Below are positions 22,984 to 34,135 of a stretch of 44,929 bases of DNA, one piece after another. Positions within the stretch are counted from its first letter, which is position 1. Each line of letters begins with the position of its first letter. Both the position numbers and the translations under genes were made by a program. Under the pieces are notes generated by a model, which saw only the letters and a program-made list of their open reading frames with translations, made no database searches and had not been told where the DNA came from. This DNA is from Lactarius indigo (lineage: Eukaryota; Basidiomycota; Agaricomycetes; Russulales; Russulaceae), in the NCBI GenBank assembly GCA_025766275.1, contig JAFKAC010000251.1, positions 1-44,929 on the forward strand. The letters are read 5' to 3'.

Positions 22984-25900
22984 ATGTCTTCAATGATATC
23001 TGCAACCGTAGACACCTCAGCCTTCAAATCTATCTTTGATACTGCCTTGGAAGAGTATGAGAGGAAAACAGGGACAAATCTCACCACTCATCCGCTTGCC
23101 GACAAGCTGCGTATCTGCGACTCACCCGATGCCGTCCTAAATGTACTTCAAGAACACTTACAAGCGTATGAAGAATCTCATAATGGAGATCAGAGATTGA
23201 CCAAGTTACTCGACCCAACAATCCATATTCTATACCTATTTTCCGCCGCACTCGGTGAAGGCGTTGGCTTGGTGGGTTCCATCCCTACCCAGTCACGGTG
23301 CTAATAACATCGGATATATCTAGGCGTTTGGTCCAGCAAAAATTATTTTCGCTGGATTTTCTGTCCTCCTTTCCGTGTGTATCATTCCAAATGCCTTGAC
23401 GCAGTTTCCTTCATCCGAATCTCTCAGACCGCCAAGGCCTCCAAGGCTGGCCACAATACCCTCGTCGACCTCTTTGAGCGCGTCGGGTCCTTTCTCAAAC
23501 GCCTCAAGATCTATTCTGGGATTCCACTCACCACAGAAATAAATGAAGTTTTTGGGAAGATCATGGTTGAGGTCCTTTCGATCCTTGCGCTTTCGACGAA
23601 GGAGATGGAACGGGGGCGAACCAGTAAGTCTTTGCTTCATGACATGCTTTCATGAGACGCACCGGACTCACGATGGCATAGGGAGGTTCTTACATAGGTT
23701 GCTTGGGGGGACAGATGTCGAGGATGCCTTACGGAGATTAGACAAACTCACGCAGGAGGAGGCTCGGATGATTATGGCGCAAATGTTGAAGTTCACTCAC
23801 GACCTCATGAGTGGTACGATCACGCACCCGACCTGACACTTAAGCCACGCTGACTTCTTATCCCGTTGGCTTTTCTAACAGCCACAAATGAACAAAATCG
23901 TTCGTCATTTCAACATTTTCGCTTGTTATCATCGAGGATAACCTTCCGATATAATAGGAGACCAGTCGCGTGAGAAACATCGAGGGTGGTTATCCCCTCC
24001 AAATCCGTCCATAAATCACAACGTCGCATGCGAGTCCCATCAGGGTGGAACAACGGCGTGGCTACTTCCGAACCACTCTTTTAAAGAATGGAAAAAGGGC
24101 GGTGCCTTATTGTGGATTCACGGAAAGCGTAGGTTTTCCGCATCATCGCCGTCATGAGCACTTTCTTATAATGCCCAGCGGGATCGGGGAAGAGCATAGT
24201 CTGGTAAACGCCATACTAATTTTCGTGTTTATAGAAGCTCACGTGGTATCGACCAGCTCTGCGATCATCGAGGACATTGAACGTATGCGCAACGAGAAGC
24301 CAGCGTTGATGGCGTATTACTACTTTGACTTCCGAGATACCGCAAAACAGGACGCCCGTGGGCTTCTCTCATCGCTACTTATCCAGCTCTGTGATCAATC
24401 CAACCGCCTTTGTGATACGCTTTCTCACTTATATTCCAAACACTATCGCGGATCGCAACAACCCAGTGACAGTGCCTTACTCGGTTGTCTAAAGGACATG
24501 CTGAAACAGCTCGGGCAATCCCCTCTCTATATCATCCTCGATGCGCTCGATGAATGTCCTCATGCCATCGGGACTCCGTCTGCTCGCGAGCGCGTCCTTC
24601 AACTAATTAAGAAGCTTGTCGACTTGCGCTACCCAAATGTGTACATCTGTGTTACGAGCCGTCCCGAGTCCGACATTCGAGCTGCTCTCGATCCATTGGC
24701 ACCTCACCGAATATCTATTCACGAAGAAGATGGTCAAAAGGAAGACATCGCGAACTACATTAACTCCTTTGTTCATTCCGACATAGCGATGCAGAGATGG
24801 AGGGCAGAGGATAAGGAACTTGTGATCAACACGCTCTCAAAGAAGACCGATGGCATGTATGGCATCCCCGTTTCTGCGTCTCGCTGTCGCCGCTTATACC
24901 TTTATCGAGGTTCCGATGGGCTTATTGCCAACTGGATGCTCTGCGTCGTTGCCTACCAGCAAATATTCAGCACGCTCTGAATAGGCTTCCGGAAACTCTA
25001 GATGGAACATACGAGCGGACACTATCGGACATCCCTGAGGAGAAGTGGGAGCATGCCCATCGGCTTTTCCAGTGCTTGATTGCGTCCAACCGCCCTCTTC
25101 GTGTCGAAGAACTCGCGGAGGTTCTTGCAATTGAGTTTGATGCGGAAGGAACAGCAAATTTCGAGACGGGATGGCGCCTGGAAGAAGCGGAAGAAGCTGT
25201 GCTGTCCACATGTTCCACTCTTATTATGGTGGTAAACAATGTCGACTATATTTATGACCACGACCACGACAACAATGGATCGCGAATCGTCCAGTTTTCC
25301 CACTATTCTGTTAAAGAATTCTTGACGTCGAGTCGCCTCAGCAGTTCAAGACCGAATATCTCTCGTTACCGTGTTCTCTTGGGACCTTCCCATACAATCC
25401 TTGCACAGGCCTGCCTCAATGCTTTATTGCGGCTGGACGATAACACCGACGAAGAAAACATATTAAATTTTCCGTTGGCCATGTACGCGGCTAACCACTG
25501 GCATATACATGCCGTACAAGAGGGTGCGAAACCACGGATCCAAGATGACATTTGGCGTATATTCGATCTCAGCAGACCACATTACGCGGCATGGACCTGG
25601 ATTTATAACTCGTCATACGGCACAAGTCAACAACGGATGACCATATCCCAGGGTCGTCCGTCACATGCGTCATTACCTGCAGCACCCCCCCTATTCTATG
25701 CCGCAAGGTTTGGTCTCCGAGACTTGGTTGTCAACCTAGTCGCTACACGACCGTACGATATAAATGCAACCCATATCCGCGAAGGACCACCATTGTTATC
25801 GGCTCTGATTTGCGGACATTTGGAGATCGCTAAGCTACTGATTGAGCATGGTGCCTACGCAAGTATCGGAAATGCCGATCATTTCATGAGACGCACACCA

Positions 25901-27893
25901 CTTGGCGAGATATCGGCCAAGGGATATCTTGAGCTCGTGAAATTGCTACTCAAACATGGTGCGGAGACCGAAGACCGTTGGATCGAAGCCAGCTCTGGGG
26001 CACTTGCCGCAGCTTTACGCAACAGTCAATTCGACCTCGCAAGTTTCCTACTGGATCACGACGTCGATATCAATGCGCAGGACCACCAAGGCGAGACCCC
26101 GCTACACCAACTAACCGGAGAAATTGTCGCACACCTCAAGGGCGTGCAGTGGTTACTTGAACACGGCGCTGATGTCAATGCGCGGGACAACTACGATCGA
26201 ACTCCGTTGTTTGTGCCATCACGTTATCAACCCTCCCGGATGGCACTGTATCTACCGGAACTGAGTGAGGATGTGAACGTACAGGACCAAGGGTGGGGAT
26301 CCTCAAATAGCAAAGAAATGTTGGAAATTATTCGGCTACTCCTTTACCATGGCGCAGATACGAGGGCCAAAGACAAATTTGGTGTAACTCCATTACACCA
26401 GGCAGCCGATTCCGGGGAAGGCACAAATGTCGTGAAGTTGTTGATCGAGCATGGGGCGGATGTGAACGCGAAGGCAGATGATCTCCGGACTCCATTGCAC
26501 CTGGCATCGCGAAGTGGAAGCCTCGAAATCGTACGGTTCCTCGTTGGACATGGGGCGGACATAAGTAGCGTGACAAAGGGGGGGGAAACACTTCTGCACA
26601 TGGCGTCAGAATCACAAGACCTCAAAGTTGTACAGTTCTTTGTTGAGCGTGGAGCGGACGTGAACGCGAAGACAGAGGATCTCCAGACGCCATTACACAC
26701 AGCTTCGATACGCGAAAACCACGAAGTCGTCCGCTATCTGGTCGAAAGTGGAGCGGATGTGAATGCGAAGACAGAGGACCTCTGGACCCCTTTGTACATG
26801 GCCTTGTCGTACCAAAACCTCGAAGTTGCCCACTTCCTGGTTGAGCGTGGAGCTGATGTCAATGCGAAGACAAATGATCTCAGGACTCCATTGCATATAG
26901 CCTCGTCACACGAAAACTACGAAGTCGTGCGCTTCCTCATTGAGCGAGGAGCGGATGTGAATGCGAAGGGAGAGGATCTCCGAACTCCATTGCACGTGGC
27001 CTCGGCACGCAAAACCTACGAAATTGTGCGCCTCCTGGTAGAATGTGGAGCAGACACCAGCGCCAATACAAAGGAGCACGAGACCCCGCTTCACTGGGCC
27101 TCGGGTTGGGGAACCGTCGAACTTGTCCGCTTCCTCGTTGAGCCTGGAGCTAACATTAGCCCCAAGACAGAGAAGGGGGAGACCCCGTTACATATGGTAT
27201 CGAAACGTGGAAGCGTCGAAATTGTGCAGTTCCTCATTGATCACGGAGTAGATGTGAACGCAAAGGCGGAGGATCTCCAAACTCCATTACACCTGGCATC
27301 GCGACGTGGCAACCTCGGTGCTGTAGAGTTCCTCGTTGGGCATGGGGCAGATGTCAGTGCTCGGACGAAGTGGCACGAAACACCACTACACTTGGCCGCG
27401 AAATGTGGAAACATCAGGATCGTACGCTTCCTTATTGGGCGTGGAGCAGATGTGAACTCGAGGACCGATGGTCTCTGGACCCCACTACACCTAGTATCCC
27501 AATCCGTAAGTCCAGAATCAACATGTATCACGATCCATCCTTCGTCGAGCCAATACTAACACCGCGCTGTAGCCAGATTATGCTAGAAGTGCCCTGGCTA
27601 TGTCCAACTAGGAATTAATACGCGCAAAGCGCAAAGTTATCCACTTCCTCATCACTCATGGCGCGGATGTAAGTGCCAGGGACAGCCAGAGCCAGACTCC
27701 TTTTGGTCTAGCGCTGGCGAGTGGATTCTACGAAACCGCACAGTTCTTACTGGAGCAATGGTACTTAACCAAGGGAAATGGCAACGCCGATATTCCTGAG
27801 TCCCCTGGTCTATTTGGAGCTTTCGCACCCTGCCACAGTACGCCCAGGTCCTTGCCTGTCACTGAGTCACAGAATACTACAGGCTTGGATTAG
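22984..27893 (+). CDS. Goodbye-NACHT-ankyrin STAND receptor, copy 3 (premature stop in last exon)
   Basis: Start MSSMISATVDTS. The ten-exon plan of copy 1 is kept: Goodbye domain, GKPGSGKS P-loop exon (about 24179-24203), Walker B (LYIILDALDECP), TSRPESD, then ankyrin repeats in the exon 24910-27505. That exon is 234 nt longer than in copy 1 and holds two extra ankyrin units. Its acceptor is GAG where copies 1 and 2 have TAG, a weaker site. The last exon (27573 on) has TAG at 27609-27611 where copies 1 and 2 have GAG, so translation should end there. The frame then stays open for a further 93 codons to the ancestral stop at 27891-27893, which suggests a young mutation. The predicted product lacks only the final ankyrin part and the tail, and it may still function. 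Confidence 0.87.
26381..27505 (+). repeat. 99 bp ankyrin-coding tandem repeats, receptor 3 (expanded)
   Basis: Eleven full and one split unit, against nine and one in the sister genes. The extra pair lies within the run of ERGADVNAKTEDL-type units around 26640-26990. Neighbouring units there are the most alike in the array, as expected from unequal exchange. Confidence 0.8.
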
Positions 27894-28690
27894 ATGATTT
27901 ATGAACCCCCCCGGCCGAAGGTCGTCAGGCAAAATCGCCCGAGCTGTACCGTAGGCTGACCTTTCGGTTTACTTTGTGCCAGTTATTCGTCCGTAAGTTC
28001 TGTAACCCGATTCCAAAGCCATGCGAGAAACGGCGCACCAATCTACTGCCAAAGAGGCCGCATAATAACACGCACGTAGAGAGCGGCATAGATAGGGACG
28101 AGTAACGTACCATCAATTCATGCGTAATACTTCGTGCTACTCTTTCGAACCCACCCACTCCCTCCTCACAACCTAAGTAATGAGCTCTAGAGGGAGAATG
28201 CTACGAAAATGCGAAAATATGGTGCGCCTGATACCAACCTATTCCTGTGAAACATTACCTCTGTCGGTAACAAAGGAAGAGAGACCAAGACCCTAATGAT
28301 AAGTGCCAATTTTCGTGGAAGATGGGAACAGAATTGTGAGATACACGAAACAACGACCGCCAGAGATACCGACACTAAACTGGTGATCGGTGACCATGTA
28401 TGTATAGGGCACTTGCAGCGCACCACACTACTAGTGGCGTGGTGTGCGTAAACTATTACAAAAAAAAACGGGCTCAATGCAAGTTGTGAGTGTTGTTTTG
28501 ATTCAGAGGCTGCCTCAAGGTATGTTTCAAATAATAATTGAAAGTCATTGAACCACTGCGCGTCCGAGTCGGTGTCACTAGCACCCGGCTAGCTTGGTCA
28601 TACACCTCCCCCCACCCGTACTACGCACGCACGCAAGCACACATGACACCTTGCGTTCCCCAATCACCACTCACCCTTATGCGAGCAAGA
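27894..28690. other. 3' flank of receptor 3 and start of the following block
   Basis: 27894-28330 is the shared receptor 3' flank, with the empty MITE site CCCTAATGA near 28292. 28330-28690 holds no recognised gene. Confidence 0.55.
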
Positions 28691-29990
28691 GCAAAAAACA
28701 CGAGTTCCCTAAATAAGGCGCCCGGGCCGTCCGTTTGCCAGTGCCCGCCCGGGCTCAAACTAGACGTGAGGCGGGAGGCGGACCTTTCCCGCGGCCCGTC
28801 GCGCCGGTCATCGTCATCGTCGACTCCGTCTGGTTGAGCTCACACACGTGCCCGTGCTGACCCGCACCACGGGCGCGCACGTCTACCCCGCCATCAATCT
28901 CCCCACCGCTACGGCCGTGGCATTGGCGCCGGTGTAGATTCTTATTTGAGGAGCAACAGACGCTGTGCAAGGTGGTAAATCGTTTGCTGGCGCGGGTGGA
29001 CCCTGGTCAGCGAGGCGTTTCGTCGCGACAGCGTGTCCGATGGCGATTGAGTGGCGGGACCCCGGGGCTTGCACGGAATGTGACGGAGGTGGCGCTCGGG
29101 CGCGTCGTGTCCCGCCAGGTGCGCGCCATGCTCGACTAGCTTGTGTACGACACGTCGGGGGGAAAAGCGGCTCGCGGACAGGGAGCTGCGCAGACGGACG
29201 CTGCGGCTACAGCAGATGGGGAAACGCGCGGCGCTGGAAGAGGAGCAGCAGCAGCCAAATTTTTTGTGGGATTGGCGCTAATAGTCCTGTGCCACCTGGT
29301 CAAGTGGTCTACGGGAGTCGGACTTGCTGCCCGGAAGGGTCGAAGAAAAAACTCGCCAGATCATTCACCTCCAGGGAAGGTACCACGGTGCCGATAAGGG
29401 CACCATGGATCCCTTTATTGTAGTTATTCGGAAGCACAGGACCGTCAGCATTGAATACAAGCGTAGGCATCAAACTACTCAACGCGTAACGCATGAGGAA
29501 GGATAACGGAATGTAGCAGACGTTATCAGAAACGTGTTCTGATTTCCGCGGACCAATAAAACATTTTTGCAAAGCCTTCTTTTCTTCGAACAAGGGCGAA
29601 TATTAGAAGGGATCGCTAGTTTCGTAAATATAGGGTCGTAAGCGTGGTCCAGATCACACAAGTACGAAGAAGAGCACGAGCAACAACTTGAAGACGAGTA
29701 GTATGAGGACGGAGAGGAAGTGTCGATATGTCGACCAAGTAGAGCACAGGGTGGGCGCGATTTCGATTTCCGTGTGCTGGATTACTCAAGCCGCAAGGGA
29801 CGGGGATCAGCAAAAGAATGCGGCGTGGTAATAAGTGTGGACAAAGACGGCAGATATAGCCCGCAAGTATGTACCGACGATTTGTCCGTGGCCCGCGCCG
29901 CTGCAGTTCGTGGGAGTCCCCAGAGTGTTGCACCTGATCGATGCTGTACGTATAAGAGCGTAATGGGATAATGGAATACAGCAAAATCAA
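28690..29990 (+). pseudogene. decayed block of unknown gene origin, unit 3 copy
   Basis: The best kept of the three copies. It holds GGGPFPRPVAPVIV in one frame near 28776, then PAINLPT near 28892, then a charged stretch EKRLADRELRRRTLRLQQM near 29160 and a hydrophobic stretch (AKFFVGLALIVLCHLVKW). DPFIVVIRKHRTVS lies near 29407 and VWTKTADIARKYVP near 29840. Several frameshifts and stops separate these pieces, and I could not build a continuous model. The family is not recognised. Confidence 0.4.
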
Positions 29991-30818
29991 TAGCCCCGTT
30001 CTCGGGATCTCAGAGATGCAGGGGTTTCTGAAAGCTCCAGGTCGGTCTTTCAGTCAAGAAAGGATTATGAAAGGTCAAAAGTCACCACAACTCATAGTAT
30101 TGTCAGGGGGTATCGGCTTACTGTGTCGGAACAAAACCCGAGGGTGGATCTGGAGATCCGGTCAAATTTGGAATCTCAATGATAGTACCTGTATCGGTAT
30201 CATGCCAGTGGTTGACAATTGGTTGTACTCTCTTCGATTGACCCCCCGCTTTTTTTCTCTTTTTTTTTTGATCCATTTATAGTCGACCTCCCGCTTTATC
30301 GCTGCCGATGATAGGAGTTGCCAGGAGCTCGTGTAACGATACGCCCTGTTAGCTCACCGACTACTTTTGCTTGCACTGGCAGGTGTTGAAAGGCGCTGAT
30401 TGGTCACGCGGTCACGTTTGGAGTTTCAAAATTGACGGTATCATAGATTGTAGACTTCTGAACACCACGCAATCATCGGACCTCGGATGCACCCAAAGTC
30501 GAGTTGTTATGCGACCCCTTCTTGGACCCCTCTGCTTCTAAGCCTCGGATAGAAATTACTGTCCCTCAAGGGCGAACGCGTAATCTCCGTCATGACGGGA
30601 CTTCCTATGCAGTAGTACTTGCCGTATAGTCGTGTTCTCGACCACAATGCAATTGGGCCACTGGAGTGAAACACATAAATGCAGAGGAAGTCACGGATCG
30701 CTTGCATCTCTGCCACCGAGCATATAAACCCCGACCTCTCTTGCGTTTTTAACCAACTCTCGAAGGATCGGCTATCACATTTTCTCTTATTTTGACATTG
30801 TTTACCGAACATTCTATC
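29991..30818. other. intergenic region upstream of MFS B
   Basis: No gene recognised. It contains short T-rich tracts (around 30250-30272) and must hold the MFS B promoter. It is not closely similar to the upstream regions of MFS A and C. Confidence 0.5.
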
Positions 30819-33019
30819 ATGTCCGTCCCCACCCAAGAAAAAGTAGGAAGCGAGGGCGTTTCGTCCACGAGCTATTTTTCCTCAGATGGGGACGCAGCGG
30901 AGGGGCGCATCTGGCGAAAGTTAGATACCCATCTACTTCCTCTCGTCACGTTACTATACCTGATGTCTTTCCTGTAAGTGGTAATTCCCTCCTACCAAAT
31001 TCGTCTATTTACTTGAACCGGAAGGGATCGGACCAACATTGGCAAGCCTCTCCTGTAGAACTGTTATGAGATGACCCTTTTGACCGATGTCTTCTGAGAC
31101 AGGCTTTGCAAGAGTAGCCGGGATGGCGGAAGATCTCCATCTTGTCGGCTTACAATACAATATCGCTGCTGCGATCTTCTTTGTAAGAACCTCTTATCTA
31201 TCTTATCTAGCTGGTTTTTATTGCTAATGTGCTGTACGGTCACCAGATACCCTATTGTCTGGTGGAGGTACCCTCGTACGACCTTCTCCTAGATCAACGT
31301 ATTCCTCTGAGACACTGTTCGCAGGAACGTTTTTCTCAAGATCTTTCGTCCATCTCGATGGAGTGCTTGTTCTTTTACTTTTTCACCATACGGTGGCGTT
31401 ACTGATTTCACCCTCCCCAGTTCCTTTCATTATGGTGCTCTGGGGCACGATCATGACCCTTATGTGCTTGGTCAATAGCTTCCAGGGCCTAGTCGTGTAT
31501 GTATTCCGTGCTATTCACCTATCTCTTCGCTCATTCGAGCAGCGCTCGTGCCTCCCTTGGATTGGCTGAAGGGGGACTCCTCCCTGGGTTGACGTATTAC
31601 ATTTCTCTGTGGTACCCTCGCCAGATGCAGGCAAAACGTATTGGCGCCTTCATCTCAGCTGCCGCCGTTGCTGGAGCGTTCGGTGGTATCCTTGCGTATG
31701 GGATCCAACACCTAGAAGGGTAAAGTCACTCGCGGTAGCACGGAAATTCTCCTGAGTGCTGATCTCGCGCGTCTAGGAAAGCCGGTCTTCATGGATGGCA
31801 ATGGATTGTGCGTCCACGAATTCCTGCTCTGTTATCCCCCTCGTTGATGATTCCTTTCACAGTTCCTCATAGAAGGCTTAGGTTTGTTCGCATTTCTTCG
31901 CAATATCATGGCTATGCCGACGCTATCACAGTGACCGTTGGATTTGCATTCCTTGCGTACTTCCTCATTCATGACGTTGGTACATTTGCCGTCCTCAGGC
32001 ACTTCTGCTGATGCTTAGACTAGTACCCTGAAACCGCGACATTCCTGACAGAGGAAGAGAGACAATTTATTATTCGGACCCTGGCAGATGATTCCAAAGG
32101 CCACTTTAGTATGAATATTGTTTGGCAAGCTCTCACCGATTGGAAGACATATGTACAAGCCATCAACTTCATGAGGTATGCCATCCCTGTATCTATTCAA
32201 CACCATTTCCCCTGATGCCCCTGTCCACAGCATCCTAATAACTGGTTATTCCGTCGCCCTCTTTACACCAAGTATAATTCACGACTTGGGTATCTCTGCT
32301 GCCAATGCCCAGCTGCTATCGGTCCCGCCTTTTGCGTGTGCCTGCGTTTGCACGATGATGGTCAGCTTCTACTCTGATAGGCTAAACCTACGGGGCCCGT
32401 TTATCGTGCTTTGTTCCACGGTTTCGATGATTGGGTACATCGTCGCTTACATGACAAGCAAACCGGGTCCTGGTTATGCTGCCACTGTCATTGCCGCATG
32501 TGGCGCGTACCCAAATGTGGCTGTTGCAGTGGTGTGGGTTGGGGGAAATGCAGGTGGACACATTAAGAGAGGGGTTGTCGTGGCATTAGTGATTGGGTTG
32601 GGAAACCTCGGAGGGTGCGTATTTCTTCTCAGGCCAGAGTTAAGGAGGGATGCAGGCGCTCACATGTCACACCGCAGAATCTGTTCCTCATTCATCTACT
32701 ATCAACCACCGCGTTTTCACAAGGGCCACGGAACGGTACTCGGTTGTCTTGGTATGAGGTATGTCCTGGCACATTATCGCGAGGAAGAAATAAGTCATTC
32801 AGTTCCCGTAATTTGTAGTATTGTATGCAGCTGCATCATGATGTGGACATACAAGAGGCTTAATAAGGAGAAGGAGGAACAGTGCGCTCGCGAAGGAATA
32901 GACGAAGGCATGAAGGACACGTATTGCGAGCTCGCTGACAAGAGCCCTCTCTTCCGGTGAGTACCATCAGGCCCCTCAGAGCGTTGAGCTAATCGTAGGG
33001 TTATAGTTACGTTATCTAA
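30819..33019 (+). CDS. MFS anion:cation symporter (TNA1/allantoate-permease type), copy B
   Basis: Twelve-helix plasma-membrane transporter of the ACS family, which moves organic anions or vitamins such as nicotinate or allantoate with protons. The substrate here is unknown. Exons: 30819-30973, 31025-31041, 31103-31182, 31247-31275, 31325-31362, 31421-31496, 31543-31719, 31777-31807, 31863-31881, 31932-31975, 32024-32175, 32231-32614, 32678-32758, 32819-32956, 33007-33019, total 1434 nt (477 aa). Signature pieces are DRTNIGFARVAGM (TM1), IPYCLVEVPSN, GLAEGGLLPGLTYYISLWYP, WQWIFLIEGL, YPETATFLTEEER, SDRLNLRGPF, YYQPPRFHKGHG and the C-terminus DKSPLFRYVI. All junctions are GT-AG except intron 2 (GC-AG). 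Exons as small as 13, 17 and 19 nt are used. Confidence 0.92.
31042..31102 (+). other. GC-AG intron (intron 2) in MFS B
   Basis: The donor is ATTG|GCAAGC and the acceptor GAGACAG. Only this junction gives DRTNIG-FARVAGM in frame, and exons 1-3 then sum to 252 nt. Confidence 0.8.
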
Positions 33020-34135
33020 AATATGTGTGGTAGTGCGACGGTACAGTGCTCCTACATTTTGCCTAAATTATGTTGTCGATGGAGTTTGGATGGAGTGCGC
33101 GCAGGGACGGTGGAGTTTGGTCGTTGGCGGGCGGAGTTTCCTGTACATGTTTGATCCCTCAACGTACTGTGTTTCTCCAAACCCGATAATCCCTGTTCTC
33201 AACGTTACTAATGAGTGTAATGGTGGATTCTGGCGGATCCTGGCGCAGTCGTGATTGGTCTCTCGCGTCCCGAGGTCCGCTCAGCCGGGAAAGGCGATCT
33301 CATGGGCCGGATTGATTATTAAGCGAGACGTACCGGATACGGCCGGTCGGTTAGATTCTCTATTGTCAAAGGTTCAATCAACGTTCAAAGTTCAACGTTC
33401 AACATTTAAGGTCTCTGCTGAGTTGTTGTGGCCCAGACAAATGTTGGGTCAAATCCGATGGTGTTTCGGCTTTGCAAAGCTCAGAATACCGTTACCAAGT
33501 TACAAGGCAAGTTACGCTTTGGGCTCGGTGAATATCGCAAGAATAGTAGCAAGCTGCGAATTAAATTTTAGTCGGATTCGTTCCAACCCAGCTCTTCAAC
33601 TTGTCCCAACATTGTGGGTCACCTTCTGTGAGTTGGATGGTTTCCTTTCCTCTTTCTCTGTATACTCAATCTCGATTATCCCGTCAGGTTCTTTTAGGTA
33701 AGGTGAATGGTGACTCATGGTTCAATGTCGTGGATACTTGCGTGGATAAGCCCTACCTGTCCGTTGACCGTCATTGCAGGAAGCACATCAGCGGCCTCTA
33801 TACATCAGGGGAATCATCGGACAAGCTGAAAATGGAGGCATCCTCTGCTCTAAGGACTCAGGACTCAGATAGAAGCTACTGTCCCTCGGGAGTGGCACCG
33901 CGAGGCGGGATATCTGTATTGGACGGAAGACCGCGGTCAACTTACCTGATTATTTAGGGATGTCGTCTACCATGTAGCATGCTTCTCACCCCGATATGGT
34001 GCTCCATGGCGTGACCGTGGATTGATGGCTTCTCTGGCAAACGCATATAACACTCGACTATGGTCATGGACTTCCACTGCCTGGTCGGACACCCCAACTT
34101 CGCTCTTGGCATCGCTCACTTCCGGAATTGCCACT
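33020..34135. other. intergenic region between MFS B and MFS C
   Basis: No intact gene seen. Around 33370-33403 there is an imperfect direct repeat of GTTCAACGTTCAAAG type. From 33470 the sequence is similar to the region upstream of MFS A. The open frames here are not conserved between the two copies. Confidence 0.5.

Larger units (their letters stand above)
22640..29990 (+). repeat. segmental duplication unit 3 (Goodbye-NACHT-ANK 3 + decayed block)
   Basis: Colinear with units 1 and 2 from the receptor promoter on, but without an SWS1 copy, so the duplicated segment had a different left boundary. It is separated from unit 2 by the MFS A duplication. The right end of similarity is near 29870-29990 in the VWTK-containing block. 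Confidence 0.75.

Noticed and set aside
29143..29423. Two overlapping plus-strand frames in the unit 3 block as a real small gene
   Set aside because: Frames are interrupted relative to the sister copies and the peptide is low-complexity Gly/Ala/Arg. Treated as part of the relic.
33370..33403. GTTCAACG direct repeats as a satellite or element end
   Set aside because: Too short and imperfect, with no partner repeat or target duplication found.
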